Shown piece by piece: positions 51,483 through 61,159 of a stretch of 64,000 bases of DNA. Position 1 is the first letter of the stretch. Every line of letters begins with the position of its first letter. The notes beneath the pieces are model-generated. The model was not told where the DNA came from. It worked only from the letters and a program-made list of their open reading frames with translations, and did not search any database. The position numbers and the translations under genes are program-made. Source of the DNA: an uncultured Flavobacteriales bacterium (GTDB lineage: Bacteria > Bacteroidota > Bacteroidia > Flavobacteriales_D > Sanyastnellaceae); contig CAJQJX010000040.1 in NCBI GenBank assembly GCA_905478795.1, positions 1-64,000 on the forward strand, read 5' to 3'.

Positions 51483-53789
51483 TCAGAAGGGAAGCGAAAT
51501 GGCAGGGTGAATCCGCCAACTTGGGTCCGTGGATTTCGTTCCGTTTGGCCACCTGACTGGCTTTCCTGCATCACAACGCAGCATGAAGTATCCAAAATCA
51601 AGTCGGATTCCAGCACCGCAGGACACGGCCACTTGCGATAAAAATGTTGCCGTCTGGAATTCAACATCCGCCAGCTCCGGATCGGGCCTTGTCATCCAAA
51701 TGTTGCCTGCGTCAGTAAACAGGGCGCATTGAATCCAGTCGTTGACGTATCGCCTCAGTTCAATGTTGGTCTCAATTCTGATGTCACCCCTGACCCGAAG
51801 ATTGGCGTCGTTTGATCCTCCAGGGCCTAAACTCAGCGCTGGCCAGCCCCTCATGCTGTTGGGGCCTCCGACGTAAAACTGTTTTTCCAGCGGCACGGCT
51901 ACATTGTCTATGGAGGATGCGGCCACTCCCATGACGCACCGCCCAAAGACCCCGTTTTTCCCGTTGGAAGACCACCCAGCCCTGATGTCCGTCATCCAAC
52001 GCGTGTAGCGGGCGACCTGGACTTGCCTGGCTTCTCCAAATACACTGGGCAATGTGATGTTGGTCTCCGCAGGCTCATCTCCATGAAGCAGGTGAAACAG
52101 GTTGCCTGAACCCTCGAATTCAACACTGAGGCTCCAACGAAAAACACGGCGTTTGTCGGCGGCCGACTTCATGCGCCATCGAATGCCCGAACTGAACAGT
52201 GCGCGCGGCTCAAATGAAGACGTGATCAAGTCAGAGTCCAGACTGTCCAAAACAGCTGTGAAGTTGGGCTCAAGCCTGCTCGAAGTAAAGGCCACCTCCA
52301 CGGGTCGCAATTCAATCACAGAGCCTGTCTCAGGATTTTCTAGGAATTTCTCGACCAGCCCCAGCTGTATGTAAGTTCGGCTGAAGTTCACCCGGTCCTC
52401 GTCTCTTATGGTCAAGGAGATTTGGCTTTCGGGTTGATTGGATTTCGGGAAAGCCGAAGCCCCAAAAGGAATCAATCGGTTGGTTCTGTATGACAAGCCC
52501 GCGCTCAACACCCTTGAGTTTAAACCGTTGTTGGCCCCATCTCCATTGTCCTGGTTAATGAAGCTCGGGACGGACTCAAGGCCCAGTCCGAGCTTTAGGG
52601 AGAGTTGTTCTGCCCGACGCCTAAAGTCTTGGTCAGACAATGAAAAGGCCACTTCTCCCCCCAGATTTTCGCGTTGTGTCACGGCTCCATTAACCCGCAT
52701 CACCCTTCGCTCAGATGGATAGGCGTCCATGTGGATGTGTAAAGGCGTGTAGGCCGAGGCTGCAGTTGGCTTGAGCGCTGTGATGCCTACGCGCAAGTCC
52801 TGTACCAAAGGGTACTGACGAATGGACTGCCGGGTTTGGGCCAATTCCATAGGGTTGTAGGGCCTTCCCTTCTCAATCCGCATGCTTTGTCTGAGTCCTC
52901 TCAGGTCCCTTCCCAAGGGCACGCGCCATTGAATCCCATCTATTTCGCGGGTTTCCATGGCCTCCAATTGAACGGGATGCCAATGGAAGCTCAAGCTGTC
53001 GACCCTGCCTTTTCGGTGAGGCATGGTGGTCCCGTTCGACTCTCCGGGCACAACCCTCAACCCAAGGCTGACGCATTGACTGGATTGGCTCCCTGTGGTG
53101 TCAATGTCGATAGAGAAAAAATCGGACGTCAGACCAAACCACCCCTCCTGCTGGAGTTCTTGTGCCATGCGTTCTCGGGCGCGGTCCAAGGCGTCAAGGT
53201 CCAAGGGCTTGCCTTGCCAAGAATTCCAAGACTGCTCTAAGGCTTGAACTTGAGATTGTTGCAAGCCGCTACCATCTGCGTTGACTTCGGTGGTGCAGCA
53301 ACGCTGTCTTTTTCCAGGTTCAAGACCCAATATCAAGGTGACGTGATTGTCCACAGAGCTGGTGTCCAGTGTGACTTCACCCTCCAGAAAACCGTTCCGG
53401 ATCATCCGAGACTCGAGCAATGCGCGGCTTTGTTCCAGCAGGTTGCTGTCAAAGGGCGGAGCAGAGCCCGTTGGAACCCTTGTTCCGGAATCAATGGCGC
53501 GTTGCCACCTTCCGTTGAGTTTGGCCCAATAGTGCCGCAGTGGTATTCCGATCAGTCGATCTGGCGGCTGTGCGGCCAATCCTCCTTGCAGCAAAGTTTG
53601 CCATTGGGCCAGGTCCAGTTCTGCTTCTGCTTCGTTGGTTGACAGTTGCCATTCGACGTTCCAAATCAGCTTGGGATTGGCCTCCTGTTTGGTGGTTTCT
53701 TGGCCCAAAGCTGTCCCTTTTGAACACATCAATGCCCAAAGTGCCAGGCAGTAGGCCCATCTTGCACGGAAACGGGGGACGCGGAACAT
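51483..53789 (-). CDS. Omp85/BamA-TamA family outer-membrane protein
   Basis: A 768-residue protein from ATG 53789, with a signal peptide ([29 protein letters not shown]). The 986-residue frame is rejected because it extends far into the divergent methyltransferase gene. The N-terminal half includes POTRA-like segments ([18 protein letters not shown]). The C-terminal barrel (from about 420) shows [20 protein letters not shown] and the last-strand end [11 protein letters not shown]...ISLPF. It may assemble or secrete outer-membrane proteins or act as a translocation pore. It overlaps the start codon of trmH on the opposite strand. Confidence 0.85.
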   Translation of the reverse strand: MFRVPRFRARWAYCLALWALMCSKGTALGQETTKQEANPKLIWNVEWQLSTNEAEAELDLAQWQTLLQGGLAAQPPDRLIGIPLRHYWAKLNGRWQRAIDSGTRVPTGSAPPFDSNLLEQSRALLESRMIRNGFLEGEVTLDTSSVDNHVTLILGLEPGKRQRCCTTEVNADGSGLQQSQVQALEQSWNSWQGKPLDLDALDRARERMAQELQQEGWFGLTSDFFSIDIDTTGSQSSQCVSLGLRVVPGESNGTTMPHRKGRVDSLSFHWHPVQLEAMETREIDGIQWRVPLGRDLRGLRQSMRIEKGRPYNPMELAQTRQSIRQYPLVQDLRVGITALKPTAASAYTPLHIHMDAYPSERRVMRVNGAVTQRENLGGEVAFSLSDQDFRRRAEQLSLKLGLGLESVPSFINQDNGDGANNGLNSRVLSAGLSYRTNRLIPFGASAFPKSNQPESQISLTIRDEDRVNFSRTYIQLGLVEKFLENPETGSVIELRPVEVAFTSSRLEPNFTAVLDSLDSDLITSSFEPRALFSSGIRWRMKSAADKRRVFRWSLSVEFEGSGNLFHLLHGDEPAETNITLPSVFGEARQVQVARYTRWMTDIRAGWSSNGKNGVFGRCVMGVAASSIDNVAVPLEKQFYVGGPNSMRGWPALSLGPGGSNDANLRVRGDIRIETNIELRRYVNDWIQCALFTDAGNIWMTRPDPELADVEFQTATFLSQVAVSCGAGIRLDFGYFMLRCDAGKPVRWPNGTKSTDPSWRIHPAISLPF

Positions 53790-54543
53790 GCCTACGAAGA
53801 ACGAGATTCTAGCCGTGCGGGCCTTGAGGAACCGCAAAACTCGCTTGGAAGAGCGCAAATTCGCTGTGGAAGGCGTCAAAGGTGTAGAAGAGGCGCTAAG
53901 CAGTGGCTGGACTGTGCATGGGTTATATGCCACGGCAGACTCCAATGCTCCAGAGGACTGGCCGGCAGAACGTGTCTCTTCCAAAGACATGTCGAGGATG
54001 AGTACACTCAAAGCGCCACCAGGCGTTATGGCAGTCATGGGGATGCCAGACTTGGAGTCTGAGATTGCATCTTCTCCTCCAGCCTTTTCGTTGGCTTTAG
54101 ATGGACTTTCGGACCCAGGGAATTTGGGAACCATCATCCGAACGGCGGATTGGTTTGGTGTCGAAGGAATTTGGGTGTCCCAGGATACAGTCGACCCTTT
54201 TAATCCCAAGGTGGTCCAAGCCACGATGGGAGCGATTTTTCGAATGCCGGTATGGACGGTCGACCTTCCAAAGGTGCTGGGTGACTTGGCATCAAACGGG
54301 GCTGTTGTCCAGGGTCTGGACCTTGAAGGTGATGCATTGTGGTCATTGAAAAACGACCAAGATGGCGCGCCTCGCGTTGCTGTTGTGGGCAGTGAAAGCC
54401 ACGGCATTTCAGAAGATGTGCGGGCAGTGTGTTCAGAGTTCATTCACATTCCAGGCGGAGGTCAATCTGAATCATTGAACGCTTCAATGGCGGCCGGCAT
54501 TGTGATGGCCGCCTGGCATGGTGCAGGTCTCAAGAATGGTTGA
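53788..54543 (+). CDS. TrmH-family rRNA/tRNA 2'-O-methyltransferase
   Basis: A 251-residue SPOUT methyltransferase. It starts PTKNEILAVRALRNRK and has VEGVKGVEEAL, then the knot motifs LALDGLSDPGNLGTIIRTADWFG, VVGSESHGIS and IPGGGQSESLNASMAAGI. Members methylate 2'-O of ribose, usually in 23S rRNA. The ATG shares two bases with the divergent Omp85 gene's ATG (CATG), leaving no intergenic space. The target nucleotide is not assigned. Confidence 0.92.
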   Translation: MPTKNEILAVRALRNRKTRLEERKFAVEGVKGVEEALSSGWTVHGLYATADSNAPEDWPAERVSSKDMSRMSTLKAPPGVMAVMGMPDLESEIASSPPAFSLALDGLSDPGNLGTIIRTADWFGVEGIWVSQDTVDPFNPKVVQATMGAIFRMPVWTVDLPKVLGDLASNGAVVQGLDLEGDALWSLKNDQDGAPRVAVVGSESHGISEDVRAVCSEFIHIPGGGQSESLNASMAAGIVMAAWHGAGLKNG

Positions 54544-55555
54544 CTTCTGCTCTGCGCGTTGACCCTTCCCTGTAGATCTCGCACACCATGCCATTGAGGG
54601 TGTCCGCTTCAAGCGCATTTCCAGACTCTCCCAGCGCGTTCTTGATCCATTGAATGCGTTCCTGAAAGCCATTTGAAAGCTGGGAGTAATCGCCACTGGA
54701 CAGCGCTCGTCCTGCTTCATGGGCCCATTGTCCCTGAATGTTCAACGCGTCCATAGCGGTGTCTACCCGCACAGCAAAGTCCTCCCACTCAGCTCGGTCA
54801 TTGGTGAAGTCATCGGTGAGGATGGCCTGCCCTTCCGCGATGCGCACAACACCCTTCCAACCCTCTAGCCCCGTTCGCATGCTGATTTCGTCGTCCTTCT
54901 CCGTCTTTAATCCGGTGAGCCTTTCGTGGATCAGGTGCACATCACAAGGGTTGACGTCGTAACGCATGGCCAGCGGCCTTACCAATCCCGACAACACTTG
55001 AGGTCCTAACTGGTCTCCTCCCCTCGCTTTTGCCAACATCTTAAGCAAACCTGCGTGGGTTTCATCGCGGCCATTTTTTGACCGGCCGGGAGCTTGTGCG
55101 ATCCACACATGCCCGCCTGAATCTATAATTTCCGTGATGCGCTCGCTGATGGCCAGGTGTTGATCAAATGCCGCTCTACCTGTCAAGCTGCGGTCAATAA
55201 AAATGGCTTTATTGGCCACAAGCAAGGCCTTTACCCACGGCAATCGGGCCAGGTTACTCCCCAGAACAATATGCGTCGTAGGCAGTCCGGCGTCAAACCG
55301 TGCCATGTTATAGAGGGCGGGATCACACACAATATCCCGGTGTGTTCCCAGCCGTATGCCGGGTTCGTCAACAGGCTGTATGGTTGCCTCTATACCCGCT
55401 GTGGTGTTCGCGGCAACCCAGCGCATGAACGGCACACTCCACTCTGCTTGAATGTCGTTTGGATCAGAAGGTAAATCCAATCCTTTGTCACTCAGGTATT
55501 GCTTGATTTTTTCAATTCCGGCAAGCTGATCCAAAGAAATAGCAGTTTCCGCCAT
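54530..55555 (-). CDS. PlsC-like 1-acyl-sn-glycerol-3-phosphate acyltransferase family protein
   Basis: A 341-residue protein from ATG 55555. The segment GTHRDIVCDPALYN resembles the acyltransferase His/Asp motif of lysophospholipid acyltransferases as seen in Bacteroidota (HRDIVLD-type, one residue longer than H-x4-D), with FIDRSLTGRA at the position of the family's substrate-binding block and WIAQAPGRSKNG following. Function is therefore probably phospholipid synthesis or remodelling at the inner membrane. The C-terminal half is unfamiliar. The 3' end overlaps trmH by 14 bp. Confidence 0.7.
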   Translation of the reverse strand: MAETAISLDQLAGIEKIKQYLSDKGLDLPSDPNDIQAEWSVPFMRWVAANTTAGIEATIQPVDEPGIRLGTHRDIVCDPALYNMARFDAGLPTTHIVLGSNLARLPWVKALLVANKAIFIDRSLTGRAAFDQHLAISERITEIIDSGGHVWIAQAPGRSKNGRDETHAGLLKMLAKARGGDQLGPQVLSGLVRPLAMRYDVNPCDVHLIHERLTGLKTEKDDEISMRTGLEGWKGVVRIAEGQAILTDDFTNDRAEWEDFAVRVDTAMDALNIQGQWAHEAGRALSSGDYSQLSNGFQERIQWIKNALGESGNALEADTLNGMVCEIYREGSTRRAEVNHS

Positions 55556-55605
55556 GACGGCAAAGGAAAGGAAGGCATATGAATCGTACCCCCGCGTCAA
55601 TGGTT

Positions 55606-55613
55606 TAATCTTG
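55606..55613 (+). promoter_or_regulatory. -7-like element TAATCTTG before the DEAD-box gene
   Basis: Seven of eight positions match TAnnTTTG. Only CACC separates it from the ATG at 55618. Confidence 0.4.
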
Positions 55614-55617
55614 CACC

Positions 55618-56907
55618 ATGACCTTCTCTGAGCTCAAAGTAACCCGGCAATACCTCGACGCCCTCGAGGATATGGGCATTGTTGAGCCGACTGAAATTCA
55701 AGCCAAAGCCATTCCCCGCATTCGTGCAGGACAGGATGTCATTGGGATTGCGCAAACTGGGACCGGAAAGACTTTGGCTTTTTTACTGCCCGTCATGGCG
55801 ATGTTGTCCCATGCGCAGGGAAAAGGTCCGCGCTGTGTGATTTTCACCCCAGCAAAAGAGTTGGCCCTTCAAATTGCCGATGTGGCCCAGCGCCTGGCTG
55901 TCAATACAGACCTCCGGGTTGAGGTCATTTACGGGGGCGTTGGACACAGGGCCCAGCAAGAGAGAATGGAAGCCGGTTGTGATTTGGTTGTGGCCACGCC
56001 TGGTCGGTTTATGGAACTTTATCTCAGAAATGCTTTTGTCACCAAAGACATTTCACATTTGGTCCTGGACGAAGCGGATAGGATGATGGACTTGGGCTTC
56101 ATGCCACAGCTTCGGAAACTGTTGGAGATCCTGCCTACAAAGCGTCAAAACTTACTCTTTTCTGCTACTTACCCCACAAAAACGGAGGAGATGGCAGGTG
56201 AGTTTTTGCTGTGGCCCACCCGTGTAGAGGCTTCGCCACAATCGACACCCGTGGAGTCCATTGTTCAAAGTGCTTATCGCGCTCCCAATTTTGGCACCAA
56301 ACTGAATTTGCTGGTCGCCTTACTGAAACAAGAAGGTGCTCCTGAACAGGCGTTGTTGTTTGTGCGGGAAAAGGACCAGGCAGAGCGCATAGGAAAGGCC
56401 ATTCACGATGCCGTCTCATGGTCCGTTAGAACCCTTCATGCGAACAAGGGACAGAACAGCAGGATCAATGCCATGGATGACTTTAAGTCCGGTGACCTGC
56501 GCTTTTTGGTGGCCACCGATGTCGCCAGCCGGGGAATCGATGTCCCTCAATTGGACCTTGTAGTCAACGTCACAGTACCCCGGGACCCACACGACTACAT
56601 CCACAGAATTGGCCGCACAGGACGGGCCAAACGGAAGGGCCAAGCGATCACTTTGGTGGACCCCAGTGAGAAGGCGGCTTTGCTAAGGGTAGAGAAGTTA
56701 TTGGGCGGTCCATTAGACTTCCACAGCATGCCAGATGGTGTGGAAGAAGTCGCCACGCCCAAATGGGAGGCCCAAGCAATGGCCCGTTCGATTGATCGAG
56801 AAAAGCGCAAAGCCGACCCCACGTTCAAAGGCGCGTTTCACGAGAAAAAGCGCAAGCTTTTTTCTAAAGGGAAATCGTCTTCCCGCCGCTCGGGAAAGCG
56901 GCGTTAG
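55618..56907 (+). CDS. DEAD-box ATP-dependent RNA helicase (RhlE-like)
   Basis: A 429-residue helicase with the Q-motif (GIVEPTEIQAKAIP), Walker A AQTGTGKT, VLDEADRMMDLGF, SAT, and the C-terminal RecA domain motifs TDVASRGIDVP and HRIGRTGR. A basic tail (KRKLFSKGKSSSRRSGKRR) suits RNA binding. It unwinds RNA during ribosome assembly, decay or cold adaptation; the specific role is unknown. It is monocistronic, and its stop overlaps the zinc-ribbon gene's stop by four bases. Confidence 0.93.
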   Translation: MTFSELKVTRQYLDALEDMGIVEPTEIQAKAIPRIRAGQDVIGIAQTGTGKTLAFLLPVMAMLSHAQGKGPRCVIFTPAKELALQIADVAQRLAVNTDLRVEVIYGGVGHRAQQERMEAGCDLVVATPGRFMELYLRNAFVTKDISHLVLDEADRMMDLGFMPQLRKLLEILPTKRQNLLFSATYPTKTEEMAGEFLLWPTRVEASPQSTPVESIVQSAYRAPNFGTKLNLLVALLKQEGAPEQALLFVREKDQAERIGKAIHDAVSWSVRTLHANKGQNSRINAMDDFKSGDLRFLVATDVASRGIDVPQLDLVVNVTVPRDPHDYIHRIGRTGRAKRKGQAITLVDPSEKAALLRVEKLLGGPLDFHSMPDGVEEVATPKWEAQAMARSIDREKRKADPTFKGAFHEKKRKLFSKGKSSSRRSGKRR

Positions 56908-57314
56908 GACTCCCATACGGGCTTCACCAGCCCGTCACGCTCCAGCATGTAGCCGGTATCGTAGACCCACACCTCTGTTCCGCCGTCACTGTTGTGCTTG
57001 ATGTGAGTGTGGTATTCGAAAGCAAAGCCCTTTTCCCTGAGCCATTGCAACCCTCCTATGTCTGACATGGTCGGCGCACTGGCATGCCAATTCTTAAAAG
57101 CTCTCAGTATGGTGTGGTTGCGCTCAAGGATCTTTCCAACGGCATTGTGCTGAGGGTACTGGGGGTTGCGCTGGTAAACCGCAGGCATGCGAGAGCGCAT
57201 TTTCTTCGCCTGTCCTGGGTAGGTTGAAAAGCAGTATTCTGAACAGAAGTCTCCTGTGTACGGCTCCGATTTGTGTTCGTCAAAGCGGGCTTTACAGGCC
57301 AAACAATGGGTCAT
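56904..57314 (-). CDS. Small protein with an N-terminal zinc-binding Cys motif
   Basis: A 136-residue protein from ATG 57314 (MTHCLACKARF). C-x2-C (CLAC) and a second pair (CSEYC) form a likely zinc finger over the first 30 residues; the rest is a basic, aromatic-rich domain (WLREKGFAFEYHTHIKHN) without a match I recognise. It has no signal peptide. It is divergent from the 3-hydroxyacyl-CoA dehydrogenase gene. An RNA- or DNA-binding role is speculative. Confidence 0.7.
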   Translation of the reverse strand: MTHCLACKARFDEHKSEPYTGDFCSEYCFSTYPGQAKKMRSRMPAVYQRNPQYPQHNAVGKILERNHTILRAFKNWHASAPTMSDIGGLQWLREKGFAFEYHTHIKHNSDGGTEVWVYDTGYMLERDGLVKPVWES

Positions 57315-57411
57315 CGTGATGTGAATCTGACGCAATCAAAAGAAGTCCTGTGTGAAACGTGCCTTTGTGGGCCGCTCATTCGTCACCGTTCGTCTTTCCT
57401 TTGTCAATGAC

Positions 57412-58581
57412 ATGAACAACAAAATGACAGTGGGCGTTGTAGGCGCCGGAACCATGGGGCGCGGCATAGCGCAGGTGGCCGCTGCCGCCGGCCACGAAGT
57501 CCGTTTGTTAGACCGGAGTGCTGCAGTGTTAGAAGAGGCCCAGACCTTCTTGGCCAAGATCCAAGATCGCTCTGTGGCCAAGGGTCGGGTGAGCAGGATC
57601 GAAGCAGACGCTGTGCTCCAGCGCATTCACAGTGAGCAGGATGTCGCCATGATGTCTGATTGCGGCTTGGTGATTGAGGCCATTGTGGAGCGACAAGACA
57701 TCAAGGGTGAGTTGTTTGCCCAGCTTGAAACCGTGGTCACCCGAGACTGTGTTTTGGCCACGAATACTTCTTCCCTTTCAGTCACAGCTTTGGCTGCAGG
57801 CCTGAAGCATCCCGACCGCTTTGTAGGCCTTCACTTTTTTAATCCCGCGCCTCTAATGGCCTTGGTTGAGGTTGTTTCCGCGCTGCAAAGCCGCTCGGGA
57901 TTGGCCGACGAAATGCTGGTCCTCATGCAGCAATGGGGGAAGCAGCCCGCGGAAGCAAAGGACACCCCTGGATTTATTGTGAACCGGGTCGCCCGTCCTT
58001 TTTATGGCGAGGCCATTCGGATTTTAGAGGAAGGTGTGGCCGATGTCCCCACCATTGATTGGGCCATGACCGCTCTGGGCGGATTCAAGATGGGGCCTTT
58101 CACCTTAATGGATTTGATCGGCAATGACATCAATTACGCTGTGACAGAAAGTGTTTGGACCGCCTTTTATTTCGACCCGAGGTACCGGCCTTCCTTTGCC
58201 CAAAAGCGCAATGTTGATGCCGGTTGGTATGGCCGCAAAACTGGAAGAGGTTGGTATGACCATTCCGAAGGCGCTGTGGCTGCCGGACCGCGAACAGACA
58301 AGGATTTAGGTCAGGACATCTTGTGGCGCATTTTGGTCATGCTCATCAATGAAGCGGCTGACGCCGTGTTTTGGGGCGTTGCTTCTGCTGAGGATGTTGA
58401 CCGCGCGATGCGAGGTGGCGTGAATTACCCCAAAGGCCTGCTACAATGGGCAGAGGAAGTGGGACTCGACCGCTGTGTCGCAGCGTTGGATGAGCTTCGC
58501 GACAAGTATGGAGAAGACCGCTACCGTTGTAGTCCGTTGTTGAGGACCCGTGCCCAAGAAGGCCGGAGTTTGTTTGGCTAA
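57412..58581 (+). CDS. 3-hydroxyacyl-CoA dehydrogenase
   Basis: A 389-residue NAD-dependent dehydrogenase. The Rossmann motif VGVVGAGTMGRGIAQ begins at about residue 6; catalytic His lies in VGLHFFNP; the C-terminal 3HCDH domain has TPGFIVNRVARPF and GPFTLMDLIG, and a second copy follows (ILVMLINEAADAVFWGV, MRGGVNYPKG), as in PaaH/FadB-type monofunctional enzymes. ATG 57412 is chosen; 57424 is possible. It may act in beta-oxidation or phenylacetate/butanoate breakdown; no pathway partners are adjacent. Confidence 0.92.
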   Translation: MNNKMTVGVVGAGTMGRGIAQVAAAAGHEVRLLDRSAAVLEEAQTFLAKIQDRSVAKGRVSRIEADAVLQRIHSEQDVAMMSDCGLVIEAIVERQDIKGELFAQLETVVTRDCVLATNTSSLSVTALAAGLKHPDRFVGLHFFNPAPLMALVEVVSALQSRSGLADEMLVLMQQWGKQPAEAKDTPGFIVNRVARPFYGEAIRILEEGVADVPTIDWAMTALGGFKMGPFTLMDLIGNDINYAVTESVWTAFYFDPRYRPSFAQKRNVDAGWYGRKTGRGWYDHSEGAVAAGPRTDKDLGQDILWRILVMLINEAADAVFWGVASAEDVDRAMRGGVNYPKGLLQWAEEVGLDRCVAALDELRDKYGEDRYRCSPLLRTRAQEGRSLFG

Positions 58582-58595
58582 ATGTTGAGCAATCC

Positions 58596-59279
58596 TCAGC
58601 ATTCTGAACCGAAACCGCTGAGAATCTGCAGGACGTCCGAAACGGTCACAGCACCATCTCCATTGACATCTGCATCGCAGCCTTCCAGGCATCCAAAATC
58701 TGAGAGCACGATCAGCACGTCGGATACGCTGACCAGGAGGTCTCCTGTTAAGTCGAGCAGGCAAGCAATTTCTTCTGCGCTCAAGACACCATCGCAATTG
58801 TTGTCTACGCCACTGGCGTTGGCCGGCGCACCCGGGTAAACACTCGCGTTGTCATCGTCACAGTCGCACACGACACTCTCCCCATCACCATCGAGATCGA
58901 CAATGCCTGCACAGGCTTCAAATTCTGCCTGACAATTGGACAAGACACAGGCCTCACAGTCTGCTGCACTTCCAAAGCCACACACCAGCAGGCAATTGTT
59001 CTGTGCGCACACACTTTGTTCTGCAAAGCATCCGACGCACCCCGTGCTCATGGTGGGGATTCCGGCAGCGATGCAATTGGCAAAGCACCCTTGGAGGTCG
59101 CCCGCGAAAATGCAATCGAAACCACAAGAAAAGACGGCGTCATTGACCAGGTCTCCTTCTTGACACAAGATGCTAAAGTCCAATGAGTCGCATTGTGATC
59201 TAGAGAGGATCGGGGCACTCAAAAGGACAAAGGCGAGGCACAAACGCGCGCAGACAGTCAGGCATGTACGATATGGCAT
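58596..59279 (-). CDS. Secreted Cys-rich protein with MopE-like and dockerin-like motifs
   Basis: A 227-residue exported protein from ATG 59279. A signal peptide (about 1-30) is followed by a Cys-rich domain (14 Cys in about 100 residues), a MopE-like DGDGESVVCDCDDDNASVYP with GVDNNCDG (a copper/calcium-binding pattern in methanotroph MopE and many secreted proteins), and two C-terminal dockerin-like loops (LTGDLLVSVSDVLIVLSDFG; DVNGDGAVTVSDVLQILSGFG). It is 24 bp downstream of the nucleotidyltransferase gene, so possibly part of its operon. The function is unknown. Confidence 0.78.
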   Translation of the reverse strand: MPYRTCLTVCARLCLAFVLLSAPILSRSQCDSLDFSILCQEGDLVNDAVFSCGFDCIFAGDLQGCFANCIAAGIPTMSTGCVGCFAEQSVCAQNNCLLVCGFGSAADCEACVLSNCQAEFEACAGIVDLDGDGESVVCDCDDDNASVYPGAPANASGVDNNCDGVLSAEEIACLLDLTGDLLVSVSDVLIVLSDFGCLEGCDADVNGDGAVTVSDVLQILSGFGSEC

Positions 59280-59303
59280 AATCACATAACAAGCATTTGA
59301 ACT

Positions 59304-60155
59304 TCAGGTTCGTAAGAGCAGTTTGTTGCCGCCTGCATCCATTGCCTCTCCTGCTTTTTCGATGTCCGTTGGGTGGGTCAGGTCCAGAAATGCCCCAGCC
59401 ATTGTCAGTGCTTCCATTTCACCTCCATTCTGCAAGAAGAGCGATATGGCTTCGGGCAGCTCGCGCTCATTTCTTGTGGGATTTTCTGGCACAGTGCGCA
59501 CCGCTTCTAATAGCGGCGCATAGGGCAGCCTGAAATAGTTCATGCTGACCCTTGGCTGGCCGTCAGGCCAGTGCGCGTTTTGGACTTGCTCAGGTGTGGG
59601 CTTCTCAGTAATGCCGATCAGGTTTCCCTCAGGGTCAGCTTGCAGCACGGCAAAGGCGAGTACCCGCTCTTGAGGCAACCCCAGGTGCTGGGGCAAAAAC
59701 GCAGGCAGCACGGCCTCGCGCTCAAACAGGGCTTGGAACATGCCCCTTGGAGGCAGGTTGTCACCATTGGCCACAGTCACGGGTAAGCCTAACCACTTTG
59801 GATTGGCTTCCATGGCCAATTGAACAGCGTGCGCCGTGCCGAGCGGTTTGCTGCGTCCGTCTGGAATGGATTGCCTCACAAAAGAAAGGGCCATGCCCGG
59901 GAGGGCCACTTGGGTGAAGTGCGCCGGAGTAAGGTTGTCGTCTTGGGCAATGACCACGCAGGCCTGTGTGCATCCTTCCTCCCTCAATTGCAACAGCAGG
60001 TGCTCCAACAGAGGCTTGGATTGCTCACCGATGCGGATCATGGCTTTGGGGCGGGATTGTGCCTCAAGAAGAATGTGTGCTGGGACATTGGAGTCGGCCT
60101 TCATCCGGCTCCCCTTCCCTGCTGCCATGACGATGGTAGGATTCAAATTTGACAT
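59304..60155 (-). CDS. Sugar-phosphate nucleotidyltransferase
   Basis: A 283-residue protein from ATG 60155. The nucleotide-binding loop is MAAGKGSRMK, followed by RPKAMIRIG and a Mg-binding region VANGDNLPP, typical of NTP-transferases making NDP-sugars. The insert between loop and RPKAM is slightly longer than usual. It overlaps the GHMP kinase 3' end by 13 bp, so kinase and transferase are probably translated as a unit. The sugar is unknown; the pair implies a sugar-1-phosphate intermediate. Confidence 0.85.
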   Translation of the reverse strand: MSNLNPTIVMAAGKGSRMKADSNVPAHILLEAQSRPKAMIRIGEQSKPLLEHLLLQLREEGCTQACVVIAQDDNLTPAHFTQVALPGMALSFVRQSIPDGRSKPLGTAHAVQLAMEANPKWLGLPVTVANGDNLPPRGMFQALFEREAVLPAFLPQHLGLPQERVLAFAVLQADPEGNLIGITEKPTPEQVQNAHWPDGQPRVSMNYFRLPYAPLLEAVRTVPENPTRNERELPEAISLFLQNGGEMEALTMAGAFLDLTHPTDIEKAGEAMDAGGNKLLLRT

Positions 60156-61159
60156 GTCACGCCTTTGTCCATTTCGACAGCCCAAGCCCCTGCAGCACCG
60201 GCTTTGACGATGGCATCACAGACTTTGTCTACAGTGTCTTTAGGGGCCAAAACAAAAGCACATCCCCCACCTCCTGAACCGTTGATTTTGCCGCCCCAAG
60301 CACCTGCCTGTAGCGCGTTTGACAACATGGCCTCTATGCGTGGAGTGGACAAGCCCAAGGTATCCCTCAATACGTCATGGTGACGGGACAGGTCAAGGCC
60401 CATGGCCAAGCCTTCTGCGCGATGCGACACCATAGCTTTTCCCCAATGCGACTCCAAATCCCGGTTGATCCTCGTTCCCTTTAACAATTCTAATTCGTCC
60501 GCCCCAAGGCTGGGACGGGGCGCGTCAATGAAGGGCATTAAAGGGATGCGGGCATCCTTGCAACGTCTGAGGTGCCCTTGGGTGTCTTTGGGTTCACCTG
60601 AATCGCCCAGGATAAAGACACCTTGAGGCAATTTCAGGGCCTCTGGCCTGCCATTTCCAAACCGGTGGATTCCGCCATGGGCACATGCAAATTGGTCCAT
60701 GTTTCCGCCGGCACCATTGTAGTCGAGCACCTCATACTTGTGGCACCGTTGTACCACGTCGTTGACATCAAACCCCCCATTGAGAATCTGAAGCCACGCT
60801 GCGGTCCAAGCGGTAAGCAAAGCCGTGGAGGAGCTGCATCCAGCCCGAATCGGAACCTGACTCTCGACTAAAACACGCCATCCTTGACCGTGATATGGGC
60901 CGAACTCTTCAAGCAAACTCCGCAGGGCCATGCCCATGGGGTGCTCTATGGAGATCTCAGCGGGTGCGGTGAGGTCGTATTCAGCCACTGGTCCCAGAGC
61001 CGCGCTCAGAACTTCGACAGAGGGATTGGGCATTGGCGAAAAATGAAGGGTGCACCTCCGGTTCATCGCCATGGCAATGACGGGCAGTCCTAGGTAATCT
61101 TGGTGCTCTCCAAAGAGGCACAAACGGCCAGGTGCCGAACTGATAAACGCCGTGTTCAT
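60143..61159 (-). CDS. GHMP-family sugar kinase (galactokinase-like)
   Basis: A 338-residue kinase from ATG 61159; the 470-residue reading is rejected because it extends into the symporter gene. The galactokinase-type signature SAPGRLCLFGEHQDYLG is at the N-terminus, the GHMP ATP loop is VPIRAGCSSSTALLTAW, and the C-terminal motif is KINGSGGGGCAFV. Galactokinase, fucokinase, arabinokinase and glucuronokinase all make sugar-1-phosphates, which the neighbouring nucleotidyltransferase could use. The sugar cannot be assigned from sequence. Its start overlaps the symporter stop by 4 bp. Confidence 0.85.
   Translation of the reverse strand: MNTAFISSAPGRLCLFGEHQDYLGLPVIAMAMNRRCTLHFSPMPNPSVEVLSAALGPVAEYDLTAPAEISIEHPMGMALRSLLEEFGPYHGQGWRVLVESQVPIRAGCSSSTALLTAWTAAWLQILNGGFDVNDVVQRCHKYEVLDYNGAGGNMDQFACAHGGIHRFGNGRPEALKLPQGVFILGDSGEPKDTQGHLRRCKDARIPLMPFIDAPRPSLGADELELLKGTRINRDLESHWGKAMVSHRAEGLAMGLDLSRHHDVLRDTLGLSTPRIEAMLSNALQAGAWGGKINGSGGGGCAFVLAPKDTVDKVCDAIVKAGAAGAWAVEMDKGVTCQI

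Noticed and set aside
53790-54443. N-terminal extension of the Omp85 gene to 54443
   Set aside because: It covers nearly all of the trmH gene in antisense and encodes no recognisable domain; the signal peptide begins at 53789.
56885-56904. Hairpin cgccgc/gcggcg at the end of the DEAD-box gene
   Set aside because: It is explained by Arg/Ser codon bias in the basic tail; there is no T-run on either strand.
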